Assembly (NCBI GenBank): GCA_018648945.1
Contig: JABGQJ010000535.1
Location: 1-5,512 of the forward strand
Length of the DNA: 5,512 nucleotides
From: Victivallales bacterium
GTDB taxonomy: Bacteria; Verrucomicrobiota; Lentisphaeria; Oligosphaerales; Lenti-02
Reading direction: 5' to 3'
This document shows, one piece after another, positions 1-5,512 of this stretch. The translations under genes were made by a program, and so were the position numbers. The notes under the pieces were generated by a model. It did not search any database. It was not told the DNA's origin and worked only from the letters and a program-made list of their open reading frames with translations. Every line of letters begins with the position of its first letter. Positions within the stretch are counted from its first letter, which is position 1.

Positions 1-162
1 GCCCCTGAGAGGCGAAGCATTCCGTGTGTTGTCGCCCCTGGCGGGGAGAACATGCAGACAGTTCACTGTGGCTAGCCCGGTTTCCACCACCATTCCGTAG
101 GCAGCTATCTACCTGGTTTCCTACCTGGGTCAGGTGTTAGCTTATTGTTAGCTTATGGCACC
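1..162. other. Left-edge stretch without a supportable gene; short direct repeats
   Basis: I find no convincing gene here. Two plus-strand frames are open from the left edge, one ending at the TAG at 73-75 and the other at the TAG at 98-100. Either could be the tail of a gene outside the window, but the 24 and 32 residues they encode resemble nothing I can name. On the minus strand an ATG at 53-51 opens a frame to the edge, without a visible ribosome binding site. The region does hold repeats: CTACCTGG at 109-116 and again at 121-128, related CCCGGTTTCC and CCTGGTTTCC at 76-85 and 111-120, and the 11-bp tandem duplication listed separately. A short palindrome, ACAGT-TC-ACTGT, lies at 58-69. 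Confidence 0.4.
135..156. repeat. Perfect 11-bp tandem duplication
   Basis: The unit TGTTAGCTTAT occurs at 135-145 and again, identical and directly abutting, at 146-156. It is AT-rich compared with the surrounding DNA. It lies about 57 bp beyond the 3' end of the tRNA gene, outside the tRNA terminator. Its function is unknown. Possibilities are protein-binding arm sites next to a tRNA attachment site, or a simple replication-slippage duplication. Confidence 0.9.
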
Positions 163-202
163 AAAAGGGAACGACCCCCACCGGATACAGTGAGGGCCGT
201 TC
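163..202 (-). terminator. Probable intrinsic terminator of the tRNA-fMet transcript
   Basis: Read on the minus strand, 202-190 pairs with 181-169 in a 13-bp stem around an 8-nt loop (189-182), followed by CCC and TTTT (166-163). Two of the 13 pairs are G-U on the minus-strand RNA. On the plus strand the same positions would be A-C mismatches, so the structure is built for leftward transcription. It begins 10 nt after the CCA end of the tRNA. The T-tract is short, only four residues after three C, so termination may be partial. Confidence 0.65.
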
Positions 203-212
203 GTACCTAATA

Positions 213-289
<77 letters not shown>

Positions 290-312
290 TCATTGTCGGC
301 GAGCAGACAAGT

Positions 313-340
313 AAACTACGTCTTTTTGGGGAAAATACAA
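313..340 (-). promoter_or_regulatory. Candidate sigma70-type promoter of tRNA-fMet
   Basis: On the minus strand TTGTAT (340-335) is followed after 16 nt by TAGTTT (318-313). This would start a transcript roughly 15-20 nt before the tRNA 5' end. Each hexamer matches the consensus at only three of six positions; an alternative -10 box is TTTACT (315-310). The support is mainly position, because this is the only clearly AT-rich patch between the tRNA and the isomerase gene. Confidence 0.3.
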
Positions 341-460
341 GGGAATGGCGGTGGTTTTCCGAGAGATAACCGCCCGAAACAGGCCATGATCCCGGCGGGC
401 CAAACCGATGGCGGCGAGGCGTGCGGGGAGTTCAGGATCGGGCCACTACCGAGGGATCCG

Positions 461-543
461 GGGGAGACGAGACGTGTCTCCCCGACGGGGTTTGGGGCAG
501 GGCCCCTTTCCCATTCCCTGCACCCCGCTCCGCGCGGGTGGGG
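461..543. other. Cluster of G/C-rich hairpins downstream of the isomerase gene
   Basis: Between the isomerase stop codon and the tRNA are several adjacent inverted repeats. There is a perfect 8-bp stem GGGGAGAC/GTCTCCCC (461-468 with 476-483, 7-nt loop). CCCC-GAC-GGGG (480-490) overlaps it and is mutually exclusive with it. GGGGC-AGG-GCCCC lies at 494-506, and CACCCCGC pairs with GCGGGTG (521-540) with one bulged C. None is followed by a T-tract on the minus strand, so a canonical intrinsic terminator is not shown. The structures may still stabilise the 3' end of the isomerase mRNA or slow polymerase. No open frame in 290-566 looks like a gene. Confidence 0.5.
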
Positions 544-566
544 AGGGGGTGGTTGCCAGAAGGGTT

Positions 567-1454
567 CTACTTGCCGCCCTTCTTCTTGCCCTTCTTGCCT
601 TGCTTCTTCGCGGGCTCGTCTTCGCTGATCTTCTCGATCTTGGCCTTGGTGCGGAGCTGTTCCAGGTACTCGGTGAACACAGCGTCGCGGGCCTCTTCGT
701 GGAGGCGGCGGCCAAGCTCCTTCTCCACCTCGGCGAATTCCAGGGCGCGGGGATCCTCGCGCTCGAAGACTTTCATCACGTGCATGCCGAACTGGGTGAC
801 GAATACGGGGCTCACCTCGCCTGGCTTCATGGAGAAGGCCACGGTCTCGAAGCCGGGCACCATCTGGCCTTTGGCGAAGTATCCCAGGTCGCCGCCCGGT
901 TCGCTGCTGCAGTCGGAGTATTCCTCGGCCAAGGTGGGGAAGTCCTCGCCCGCCTGGAGGCGCTCGCGGGCCTCGCACATGGCGGCGAAGGTCTCTTGGT
1001 CGTCTTCGCTGGCGGGGCGTTTGACGATGTGCGATGCGCGGACCCGCAGGGGTTTGACGAATTCCTCCACGTGCTCGTCGAAGTGGGCCCGCACCGCCTC
1101 GTCGGAGGGTGTTGCGACATCGGCGCAGGTGTCGTCCACCAGCTTTTCGACGCGGCGGCTGGTCACCACGTGTTCGCGCAGGCGCGGCTCATCGGCCTCG
1201 GTGAGGTGGTGCCGCTGCATGAATGCTTCCTTGCCGCCGTTCTCGACGAAGAGCTTGTGCAGGCCCTGCTCCACTTCGGCGGGGCTGACGGTGTAGGCGC
1301 GCCGCATGGCTTCCTGCCGCATCAGGACCTGATCAATCATATGGCGTTCGGCTATCTCGGGGGCATCGGGACCGGCCCCGGCCTGCTGGAGGCGCATGGC
1401 CTCGCCCTGGATCGCCTGGTCTTCGATGCGCTCGTCGTTCACGATAGTCGCCAT
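567..1454 (-). CDS. Cytoplasmic parvulin-type peptidyl-prolyl cis-trans isomerase with SurA_N/PrsA-like N-terminal region
   Basis: The 295-residue protein has a helical SurA_N/PrsA-like region (about 1-135) followed by a parvulin (rotamase) domain (about 137-231) that should catalyse cis-trans isomerisation of X-Pro bonds. Core residues align with human Pin1: H142 in ASHIV, C182 in SDCSS, the GGDLGYF motif (187-193), M198, F202 and H225. Pin1's phosphate-binding basic cluster is not apparent, so phospho-specificity is unlikely. The ATG at 1454-1452 follows AGGAG (1465-1461) at 6 nt, and an in-frame TAG lies at 1466-1464, which rules out an upstream extension. The protein therefore begins directly at the VNDERI motif, which in exported relatives follows a signal peptide, and has no signal sequence itself. 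The last 13 residues include nine lysines, which could bind nucleic acid or ribosomes (inference). A weak -10 candidate, TACAGT, lies at 1495-1490. The family call is secure; the client proteins are unknown. Confidence 0.93.
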   Translation of the reverse strand: MATIVNDERIEDQAIQGEAMRLQQAGAGPDAPEIAERHMIDQVLMRQEAMRRAYTVSPAEVEQGLHKLFVENGGKEAFMQRHHLTEADEPRLREHVVTSRRVEKLVDDTCADVATPSDEAVRAHFDEHVEEFVKPLRVRASHIVKRPASEDDQETFAAMCEARERLQAGEDFPTLAEEYSDCSSEPGGDLGYFAKGQMVPGFETVAFSMKPGEVSPVFVTQFGMHVMKVFEREDPRALEFAEVEKELGRRLHEEARDAVFTEYLEQLRTKAKIEKISEDEPAKKQGKKGKKKGGK

Positions 1455-1542
1455 GGGGAACTCCTAGTCTGGATGAATTGCAGCTCCTAACTGTACTCTC
1501 GCCACGGGCGATGGCCAGAAGCGACCGGCGGATGGCAACACG

Positions 1543-1554
1543 ACGGGGGCCCGT
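1543..1554. promoter_or_regulatory. 12-bp inverted repeat in the divergent intergenic region
   Basis: ACGGG-GG-CCCGT is a perfect 5-bp dyad near the middle of the 211-bp gap between the minus-strand isomerase gene and the plus-strand secreted protein gene. A second dyad, TCGCC-ACG-GGCGA, lies at 1499-1511. Position between divergent promoters would suit an operator, but in GC-rich DNA short G/C dyads arise easily by chance and I recognise no regulator consensus. Confidence 0.25.
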
Positions 1555-1591
1555 TCGCTGGGTGGGGACTCGCGTGCGTGAGGCCAAGTAG

Positions 1592-1620
1592 TTGCGCCGA
1601 AGAGCCAGGACGGGCATACT
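1592..1620 (+). promoter_or_regulatory. Candidate promoter of the secreted-protein gene pair
   Basis: TTGCGC (1592-1597) and CATACT (1615-1620) are separated by exactly 17 nt. The -35 box matches the sigma70 consensus at three positions and the -10 box at four. A start near 1627 would give a leader of about 40 nt before the ATG at 1666. It would also exclude the alternative ATG at 1627 as a usable start. The call rests on spacing and position only. Confidence 0.3.
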
Positions 1621-1656
1621 TGCTGGATGCGTATCTGGCAACATCCCCATGCGAGC

Positions 1657-1660
1657 GAGG
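1657..1660 (+). promoter_or_regulatory. Ribosome binding site deciding the 1666 start
   Basis: GAGG followed by TAACC and ATG gives a 5-nt spacing, typical of a Shine-Dalgarno element. The in-frame ATG at 1627 lacks a comparable purine-rich element at the right distance, and starting there would put 13 extra residues in front of a good signal peptide. Confidence 0.7.
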
Positions 1661-1665
1661 TAACC

Positions 1666-3981
1666 ATGCGAACGCCGTTCGTCAGGTCTCGCGCACTTTG
1701 CTGGGCGGGGTTCCTTGCCATCCTCCTTGCTGCCCCCAGCGCCTTTCCGCAAGCGATTGCGCCCGCCAGTAAAGCCATGGAGACGGTTGACCTGCTCGCC
1801 AGTGCCAACATGCGTCGGCACGGCTACTACAGCCTGTTCACCAAGAAGGACGGGGCGATCCACACGCCGCCAGCGCAGCGCAACGCGCGGCTGCGGCTGC
1901 CAGCGACCATCCCGGCGGAATACGAGTTGCTCTTCGAGGTGACGCGGCGGCGCGGGAAGGGATCGTTCCGAGTGGGCCTCGTCTGCGGTGGGCGGCAGTG
2001 CCTCGTGGTGCTCGATGGCAACGAAGGCGAGGTGGATGGCCTGAATCTCATCGATGGCAGTGCCTTCGCCAACAACGAGACGACGCGCAAGCATCCGGGG
2101 AATTTCGTGTTGCGGCGCGGAACCGCTGTAGTTGTCGTCTGCCACGTGCGTCCCGATGGCGTGACTGTCACCGCAGAAGGGGCAACGGCCATCAAGTGGA
2201 CCGGCGATCCAGCCAGGTTGTCCCTCAAGAGGACCTGGTCGGTGCCCCCGCGACCACAACTGTTCGTCGGCTCGGAAAGCGCCGGTTTCAAGATCTCCCG
2301 CATGCTACTGAAGGGCAAGGGCGTGACCAGACCTTTCGTGCCCGAGGGAGGTGTCGATCCATCAGGCCCGAAGCCTCGTATCGGCTGGAAACCGCAGTTC
2401 AAGAACCTGCCTGAGGAACTGCGCCCGATCGCGGCCTGCGTCGCCGAAGTGACCGGGGCCATACGCGCTGCAGAGCACGCTGGGTGCCTGGTGCCCGAGG
2501 CCGTTCGCCAGCTTCCCAACAGCTTGGCCGAGCCCTGGCGGGAGCGAGTGCGGCGGTTCATCGAACTGATGGCCGCCGGTCGGTTCGTCGGTGCCGAGCG
2601 GTACCGCAAGAAGCTCGCCGAACTGGCCAAAGAGGAGAACAGCGGGGCACTGTGGAAGGCCATCTCCCCGCCCATGCAACGGGTGACCCGCGAAACCGGC
2701 TCCCTCTACGGATTGCGCACCAGCAACCTGGTCACCGGCCTCCTGAAGGCCGTCAAGAAGGGAGACCAGAAGCAGGTGTTGGACCTGTTGCAGAGCGCCC
2801 GGGACAAGCACCAGCGCCCAGACCCCGCCATCGACGTGATCGAGGAATACGTGCGGGTTCATTGGCGCTACCGGAAGGACCCTCGGGTCACGAGCGCCCT
2901 GGGGTCGTTGATGGGACAGGACGATGCCTGGCGGGAGGTGGCCTTGATTCACACGGCCAACGCCTACGCCAACTTCCTGGAGAAACACCCCCACAGCGCC
3001 TATCGCCATCCGGCCACGGAGCGCTTCGTCGCCCTAACCCTGGGGGAGAAGCACAGCAAGTTGCCCGGTGCGACGACCCACGGGTTTGTGCAGGGCCGAG
3101 GCTGTGCCGTGCTGAACATCCACAATGATACCAGCCACAAGCTCACCATCTGCTACGACGGTCCGGAGACCTTCGCCGTGATCTTCAAGCCAGACGAGAA
3201 GGCATCGCTGAGCCTGCGCAATGGGCAATACCAGATCGCCGGCCGGGTCAACTCCGCCAACATCCGGCCCTACGCCGGTACCGAGACTTATCGGAGCGAC
3301 AACCAGGAGGTCCGCTTCTACATCACTGGCGGGACCTACATGGGGATCCCCGCCGTGCCCGTCATTCCCACCTTCACCATGCAGCCTGGCAAGGGAAAGC
3401 CCTTCAGGCGCTGGACTCCCACCAAACGCCGGGCCACAGGTATCGCGGCGCCCGGGACTACGGCTGACGCCTATTGGTTCATCCTCGGGCCTGCCACCTC
3501 GACCGTGATCCTGGGAGTGGCACGCACGGGCAAGCCGGTCGCCAGGCCTCTCCCCCTTCAACCATACGAATGGCAACCCATCGCCGTGGATACTCTCGCC
3601 CTCAACCTGGGCAAGACCGTGCTCAGGCAGGCGAAGGAGGGACGAGACGGACGAGTGCCTCCGGGACACGCCCTCGCCAAGATCACGATCGACATCGAGA
3701 ACGCAGGTCCCGCCGACGTCCGCCTGAGCCCCGCCCAGTTCCGGCTCACCACCAGTGATATGGGCAGCAAGAGCAAGACCCGCCCACCAATTGGGGTCTA
3801 CACCAAGGCCGCCGATGCGAGCAGCTTGCGCTGGCTGGAGGAGAACCCCATCATCCGCCTGCAGGGGCGCTCGAAAGCCAGCATCGCCTTGGTCTGTGTC
3901 GTCCCCGCCAGTGTCTACTCCTACGTCGGCAAGGTGTCCTTCCTGCCCGCTGCCGTCTTCGCTGCCGAACGCAAGAAATAG
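1666..3981 (+). CDS. Secreted multidomain protein with N-terminal lectin-like (LamG/ConA-like) domain
   Basis: The 771-residue product starts with a signal peptide: basic N-terminus, hydrophobic core WAGFLAILLAA, likely cleavage between residues 26 and 32 (AIA before P33). Residues about 50-215 form a beta-rich domain resembling concanavalin-A-like/LamG modules of planctomycete proteins, with IPAEYEL, VGLV.GG, LVVLDG, GLNLIDG, GDPARLSL and a final SAGFKISRM strand. Such folds usually bind glycans or other extracellular ligands. Residues about 235-465 are mostly helical and TPR-like in character, without a nameable repeat. Residues about 470-555 form a compact beta domain (VLNIHNDTSHKLTICYDGPE, an FKPDEKASLSLRNGQYQIAG block, then RPYAGTE). 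Residues about 600-765 are again beta-rich, with AKITIDIENAG and LSPAQFRLTTSD recalling DUF4352-like immunoglobulin-type folds. No catalytic motif is visible, so a binding or structural role is more likely than an enzymatic one. It probably shares a transcript with the downstream gene. Confidence 0.85.
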   Translation: MRTPFVRSRALCWAGFLAILLAAPSAFPQAIAPASKAMETVDLLASANMRRHGYYSLFTKKDGAIHTPPAQRNARLRLPATIPAEYELLFEVTRRRGKGSFRVGLVCGGRQCLVVLDGNEGEVDGLNLIDGSAFANNETTRKHPGNFVLRRGTAVVVVCHVRPDGVTVTAEGATAIKWTGDPARLSLKRTWSVPPRPQLFVGSESAGFKISRMLLKGKGVTRPFVPEGGVDPSGPKPRIGWKPQFKNLPEELRPIAACVAEVTGAIRAAEHAGCLVPEAVRQLPNSLAEPWRERVRRFIELMAAGRFVGAERYRKKLAELAKEENSGALWKAISPPMQRVTRETGSLYGLRTSNLVTGLLKAVKKGDQKQVLDLLQSARDKHQRPDPAIDVIEEYVRVHWRYRKDPRVTSALGSLMGQDDAWREVALIHTANAYANFLEKHPHSAYRHPATERFVALTLGEKHSKLPGATTHGFVQGRGCAVLNIHNDTSHKLTICYDGPETFAVIFKPDEKASLSLRNGQYQIAGRVNSANIRPYAGTETYRSDNQEVRFYITGGTYMGIPAVPVIPTFTMQPGKGKPFRRWTPTKRRATGIAAPGTTADAYWFILGPATSTVILGVARTGKPVARPLPLQPYEWQPIAVDTLALNLGKTVLRQAKEGRDGRVPPGHALAKITIDIENAGPADVRLSPAQFRLTTSDMGSKSKTRPPIGVYTKAADASSLRWLEENPIIRLQGRSKASIALVCVVPASVYSYVGKVSFLPAAVFAAERKK

Positions 3982-4010
3982 ACCGTCCTTCCGGAATCCC
4001 CCCGCGAACC

Positions 4011-4014
4011 GGAG
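4011..4014 (+). promoter_or_regulatory. Ribosome binding site of the glycoside-hydrolase-like gene
   Basis: GGAG lies 9 nt before the ATG at 4024, within the 42-nt gap after the preceding stop codon. No terminator hairpin or obvious promoter fits in this gap, which favours read-through from the upstream gene. Confidence 0.6.
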
Positions 4015-4023
4015 AAATCCTCG

Positions 4024-5512
4024 ATGACCTCGCCACGGCTCCACTCCGCCATTCTCCTGATTCTTGTTGGCACCGGTGTCTGGGCGCAAGAGAAGCCGGC
4101 CCGCTACGCCGACCGTTGGGTCTACGTCTCGCGCAATCTGTCGAAGCCGGAGCACGTCGAGGAGGTGCGGGCCATCGTCGCCACTGCCGGCAAGCACGGG
4201 TTGAACGGCATGCTGTGGTCCGGTGGGCTCGAAGGGATCGGCCGCTGGGATGCCAAGCGCCTGGCGCGGCTTGAGGCCGTCAAGGACGCGTGCCGGCAGA
4301 ACCAGATCGAGATCATCCCGATCCTCTGGTCGGTGGGCTATGGTTCCGGCCTCGGCCACGACCGCAATCTAGCGGCTGGACTGCCCTGCACAGATGTTCC
4401 ATTCCTGGTGGAGGGCAAGGAGGCGCGGATCGTTGCCGACCCCGAACTGGAGCTCAAGAACGGCGGCTTCGAGGAGTACAAGGGGCATGCCATGGCGGGG
4501 TACCGCTTCCACGATGGCCCCGGCGAGGTCTCTTTCGTCGATACTGATATCTTCCATGGCGGCAAGTCTTCGTTGCGCTTCGAGAACTTCGCCGGTACGC
4601 CGCACGGGCATGGTCGGGTGATGCAGGAAATCGCGGTGAAGCCCCAGCGTCAATACCGCTTCTCCTGCTGGGCGAAAACCGAGGACCTCGGCCCCGCATC
4701 GGCCTTCCGCATCCAGGTCTACGGGCCCAAGGCCGCCATCGCTCCGATCACGGTCCGCATGCCCGCGACCAGCGACTGGCAGCAGATTAGCCTCACCTTC
4801 AGCAGTAGCGAGTTCGCCAAGGTCAAGATCTACGCGGGGCTCTGGGGCGGCAAGACGGGGAAGCTCTGGTTCGATGACTTCAAGGTCGAGGAGATGGCCC
4901 TGGTCAACGTCCTGCGGCGGCCGGGAACGCCACTCACCGTAACCAGCGACGATGGCCGGACGGTCTATGAGGAAGGCAAGGACTACCAGCCCATTGCGGA
5001 TGAGCACTTCAACTTCCGGAAACCGCGCCTGGACTGCCCCGCCATCAAGGTGACCGCCGACAGCCGCATCCAGGACGGTCAGCGGCTCCGCGTCAGTTAC
5101 TACTACGCCATGGCCATCAACCACGGGCAGGTCAGCGTCTGCATGTCCGAGCCCGAACTCTACGAGTACTGGCGGAAATCGGCGGCGGGCGTCAAGAAAC
5201 ACCTGAATCCGGAGAAGTGGTTCCTCAGCATGGACGAGATCCGGGCGGGGGGTTCCTGCGCGGCCTGCAAGGCCCGCAACCTGACCATGGGCGAGATCCT
5301 GGGCGACTGCATCACCAAGCAGACCGAGATCATCCGCGAGGCAAGGCCAGGGGCAGAGGTCTACATCTGGTCCGACATGCTCGACCCCAACCACAATGCC
5401 CATGGCGACTACTACCTCGTGGACGGGGATTTCGCCGGCTCCTGGGAGCACATCCCCAAGGATCTCGTCATCGCCTGCTGGTACTTCAAGAAACGAGAGG
5501 AGAGCATGCGTT
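4024..5512 (+). CDS. Secreted glycoside-hydrolase-like protein with inserted CBM-like domain (3' end missing)
   Basis: The frame stays open for 496 codons to the right edge, so the C-terminus is missing. A signal peptide covers residues 1-21 (hydrophobic ILLILVGTGV, cleavage after VWA). Residues about 30-135 look like the first strands and helices of a TIM barrel (RWVYVSRN, GLNGMLWSGG, IEIIPILW). Residues about 140-290 form a jelly roll resembling CBM_4_9-type carbohydrate-binding modules: NGGFE at 146-150, a stretch around W252 ending in SLTF, and LWFDDFKVEE at 281-290. After a linking beta segment the barrel seems to resume, with FLSMDEIR (D404, E405), a CAAC pair (C412, C415) and VYIWSDMLD (W449, D451, D454). 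The adjacent Asp-Glu recalls the GH20 pair, so an exo-acting glycosidase is possible. This is inference: the family is not certain and activity is unproven. Substrate binding by the jelly roll is likely. The protein should act outside the cytoplasm, alongside the preceding gene product. Confidence 0.85.
   Translation, partial: MTSPRLHSAILLILVGTGVWAQEKPARYADRWVYVSRNLSKPEHVEEVRAIVATAGKHGLNGMLWSGGLEGIGRWDAKRLARLEAVKDACRQNQIEIIPILWSVGYGSGLGHDRNLAAGLPCTDVPFLVEGKEARIVADPELELKNGGFEEYKGHAMAGYRFHDGPGEVSFVDTDIFHGGKSSLRFENFAGTPHGHGRVMQEIAVKPQRQYRFSCWAKTEDLGPASAFRIQVYGPKAAIAPITVRMPATSDWQQISLTFSSSEFAKVKIYAGLWGGKTGKLWFDDFKVEEMALVNVLRRPGTPLTVTSDDGRTVYEEGKDYQPIADEHFNFRKPRLDCPAIKVTADSRIQDGQRLRVSYYYAMAINHGQVSVCMSEPELYEYWRKSAAGVKKHLNPEKWFLSMDEIRAGGSCAACKARNLTMGEILGDCITKQTEIIREARPGAEVYIWSDMLDPNHNAHGDYYLVDGDFAGSWEHIPKDLVIACWYFKKREESMR

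Noticed and set aside
58..69. Palindrome ACAGT-TC-ACTGT as an operator
   Set aside because: It is a single short dyad with no recognised regulator consensus and no supported gene start beside it.
1..100. Tail of an integrase or other gene entering from the left edge
   Set aside because: Two frames are open to stops at 73-75 and 98-100, but the encoded 24-32 residues carry no motif I recognise, so I do not call a CDS.
154..193. Short plus-strand frame beginning at the ATG at 154
   Set aside because: It has only 12 codons, overlaps the tRNA terminator hairpin, and has no ribosome binding site.
408..1490. Long plus-strand open frame (360 codons) antisense to the isomerase gene
   Set aside because: The opposite strand encodes a clear parvulin with conserved catalytic residues. 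In GC-rich coding DNA the antisense frames often stay open, and this one has a low-complexity Leu/Ala/Gly-rich product with no motif.
1627..1665. Upstream ATG at 1627 as start of the 771-residue protein
   Set aside because: It adds 13 residues ahead of a well-formed signal peptide, lacks a good Shine-Dalgarno element and coincides with the predicted transcription start. The ATG at 1666 has GAGG at 5 nt.
3034..4359. Minus-strand open frame (441 codons) across the junction of the two secreted-protein genes
   Set aside because: It spans the 3' part of one supported gene, the intergenic gap and the 5' part of the next. Its product shows no domain, and both plus-strand genes have signal peptides and ribosome binding sites.
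4369..5451. Minus-strand open frame (360 codons) opposite the glycoside-hydrolase-like gene
   Set aside because: It is antisense to a frame with recognisable CBM-like and barrel-like motifs. The product is Val/Leu/Asp-rich with no recognisable family, as expected for a shadow frame.

Overview
The window is GC-rich bacterial chromosome-type DNA. It holds one tRNA gene, one complete gene on the minus strand, and a rightward pair of genes for secreted proteins, the second cut by the right edge. The best lineage hint is a lectin-like domain in the 771-residue secreted protein (residues about 50-215: IPAEYEL.FEV, VGLV.GG.Q.LVVLDG, GLNLIDG, GDPARLSL). I associate this pattern with Planctomycetota and related environmental bacteria. 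No rRNA or marker protein is present to confirm it, so the assignment is tentative.

Layout. Positions 1-162 contain no gene I can support, but they do contain short direct repeats, including a perfect 11-bp tandem duplication. Positions 163-202 form a hairpin whose G-U pairs and T-tract fit a terminator for minus-strand transcription. It lies just past an initiator tRNA-fMet gene (213-289, minus). A gene-free stretch (290-566) carries the likely tRNA promoter and a cluster of G/C-rich hairpins. Next comes a minus-strand parvulin-type peptidyl-prolyl isomerase (567-1454) with no signal peptide and a lysine-rich tail.

A 211-bp divergent intergenic region (1455-1665) separates it from the rightward pair. 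The first of these (1666-3981) is a secreted multidomain protein: lectin-like domain, helical middle, two beta-rich domains. The second (4024-5512, incomplete) is a secreted glycoside-hydrolase-like protein in which a carbohydrate-binding-module-like jelly roll appears to interrupt a TIM-barrel-like fold. A 42-nt gap and a good ribosome binding site suggest that the pair forms one transcription unit.

The sequence supports a housekeeping half (initiator tRNA, cytoplasmic folding enzyme) beside an export-oriented, probably glycan-related half. The two secreted proteins plausibly act in the envelope or outside the cell on carbohydrate, but their substrate and any physical partnership are inference. 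I see no CRISPR array, insertion sequence, defence system or complete mobile element.
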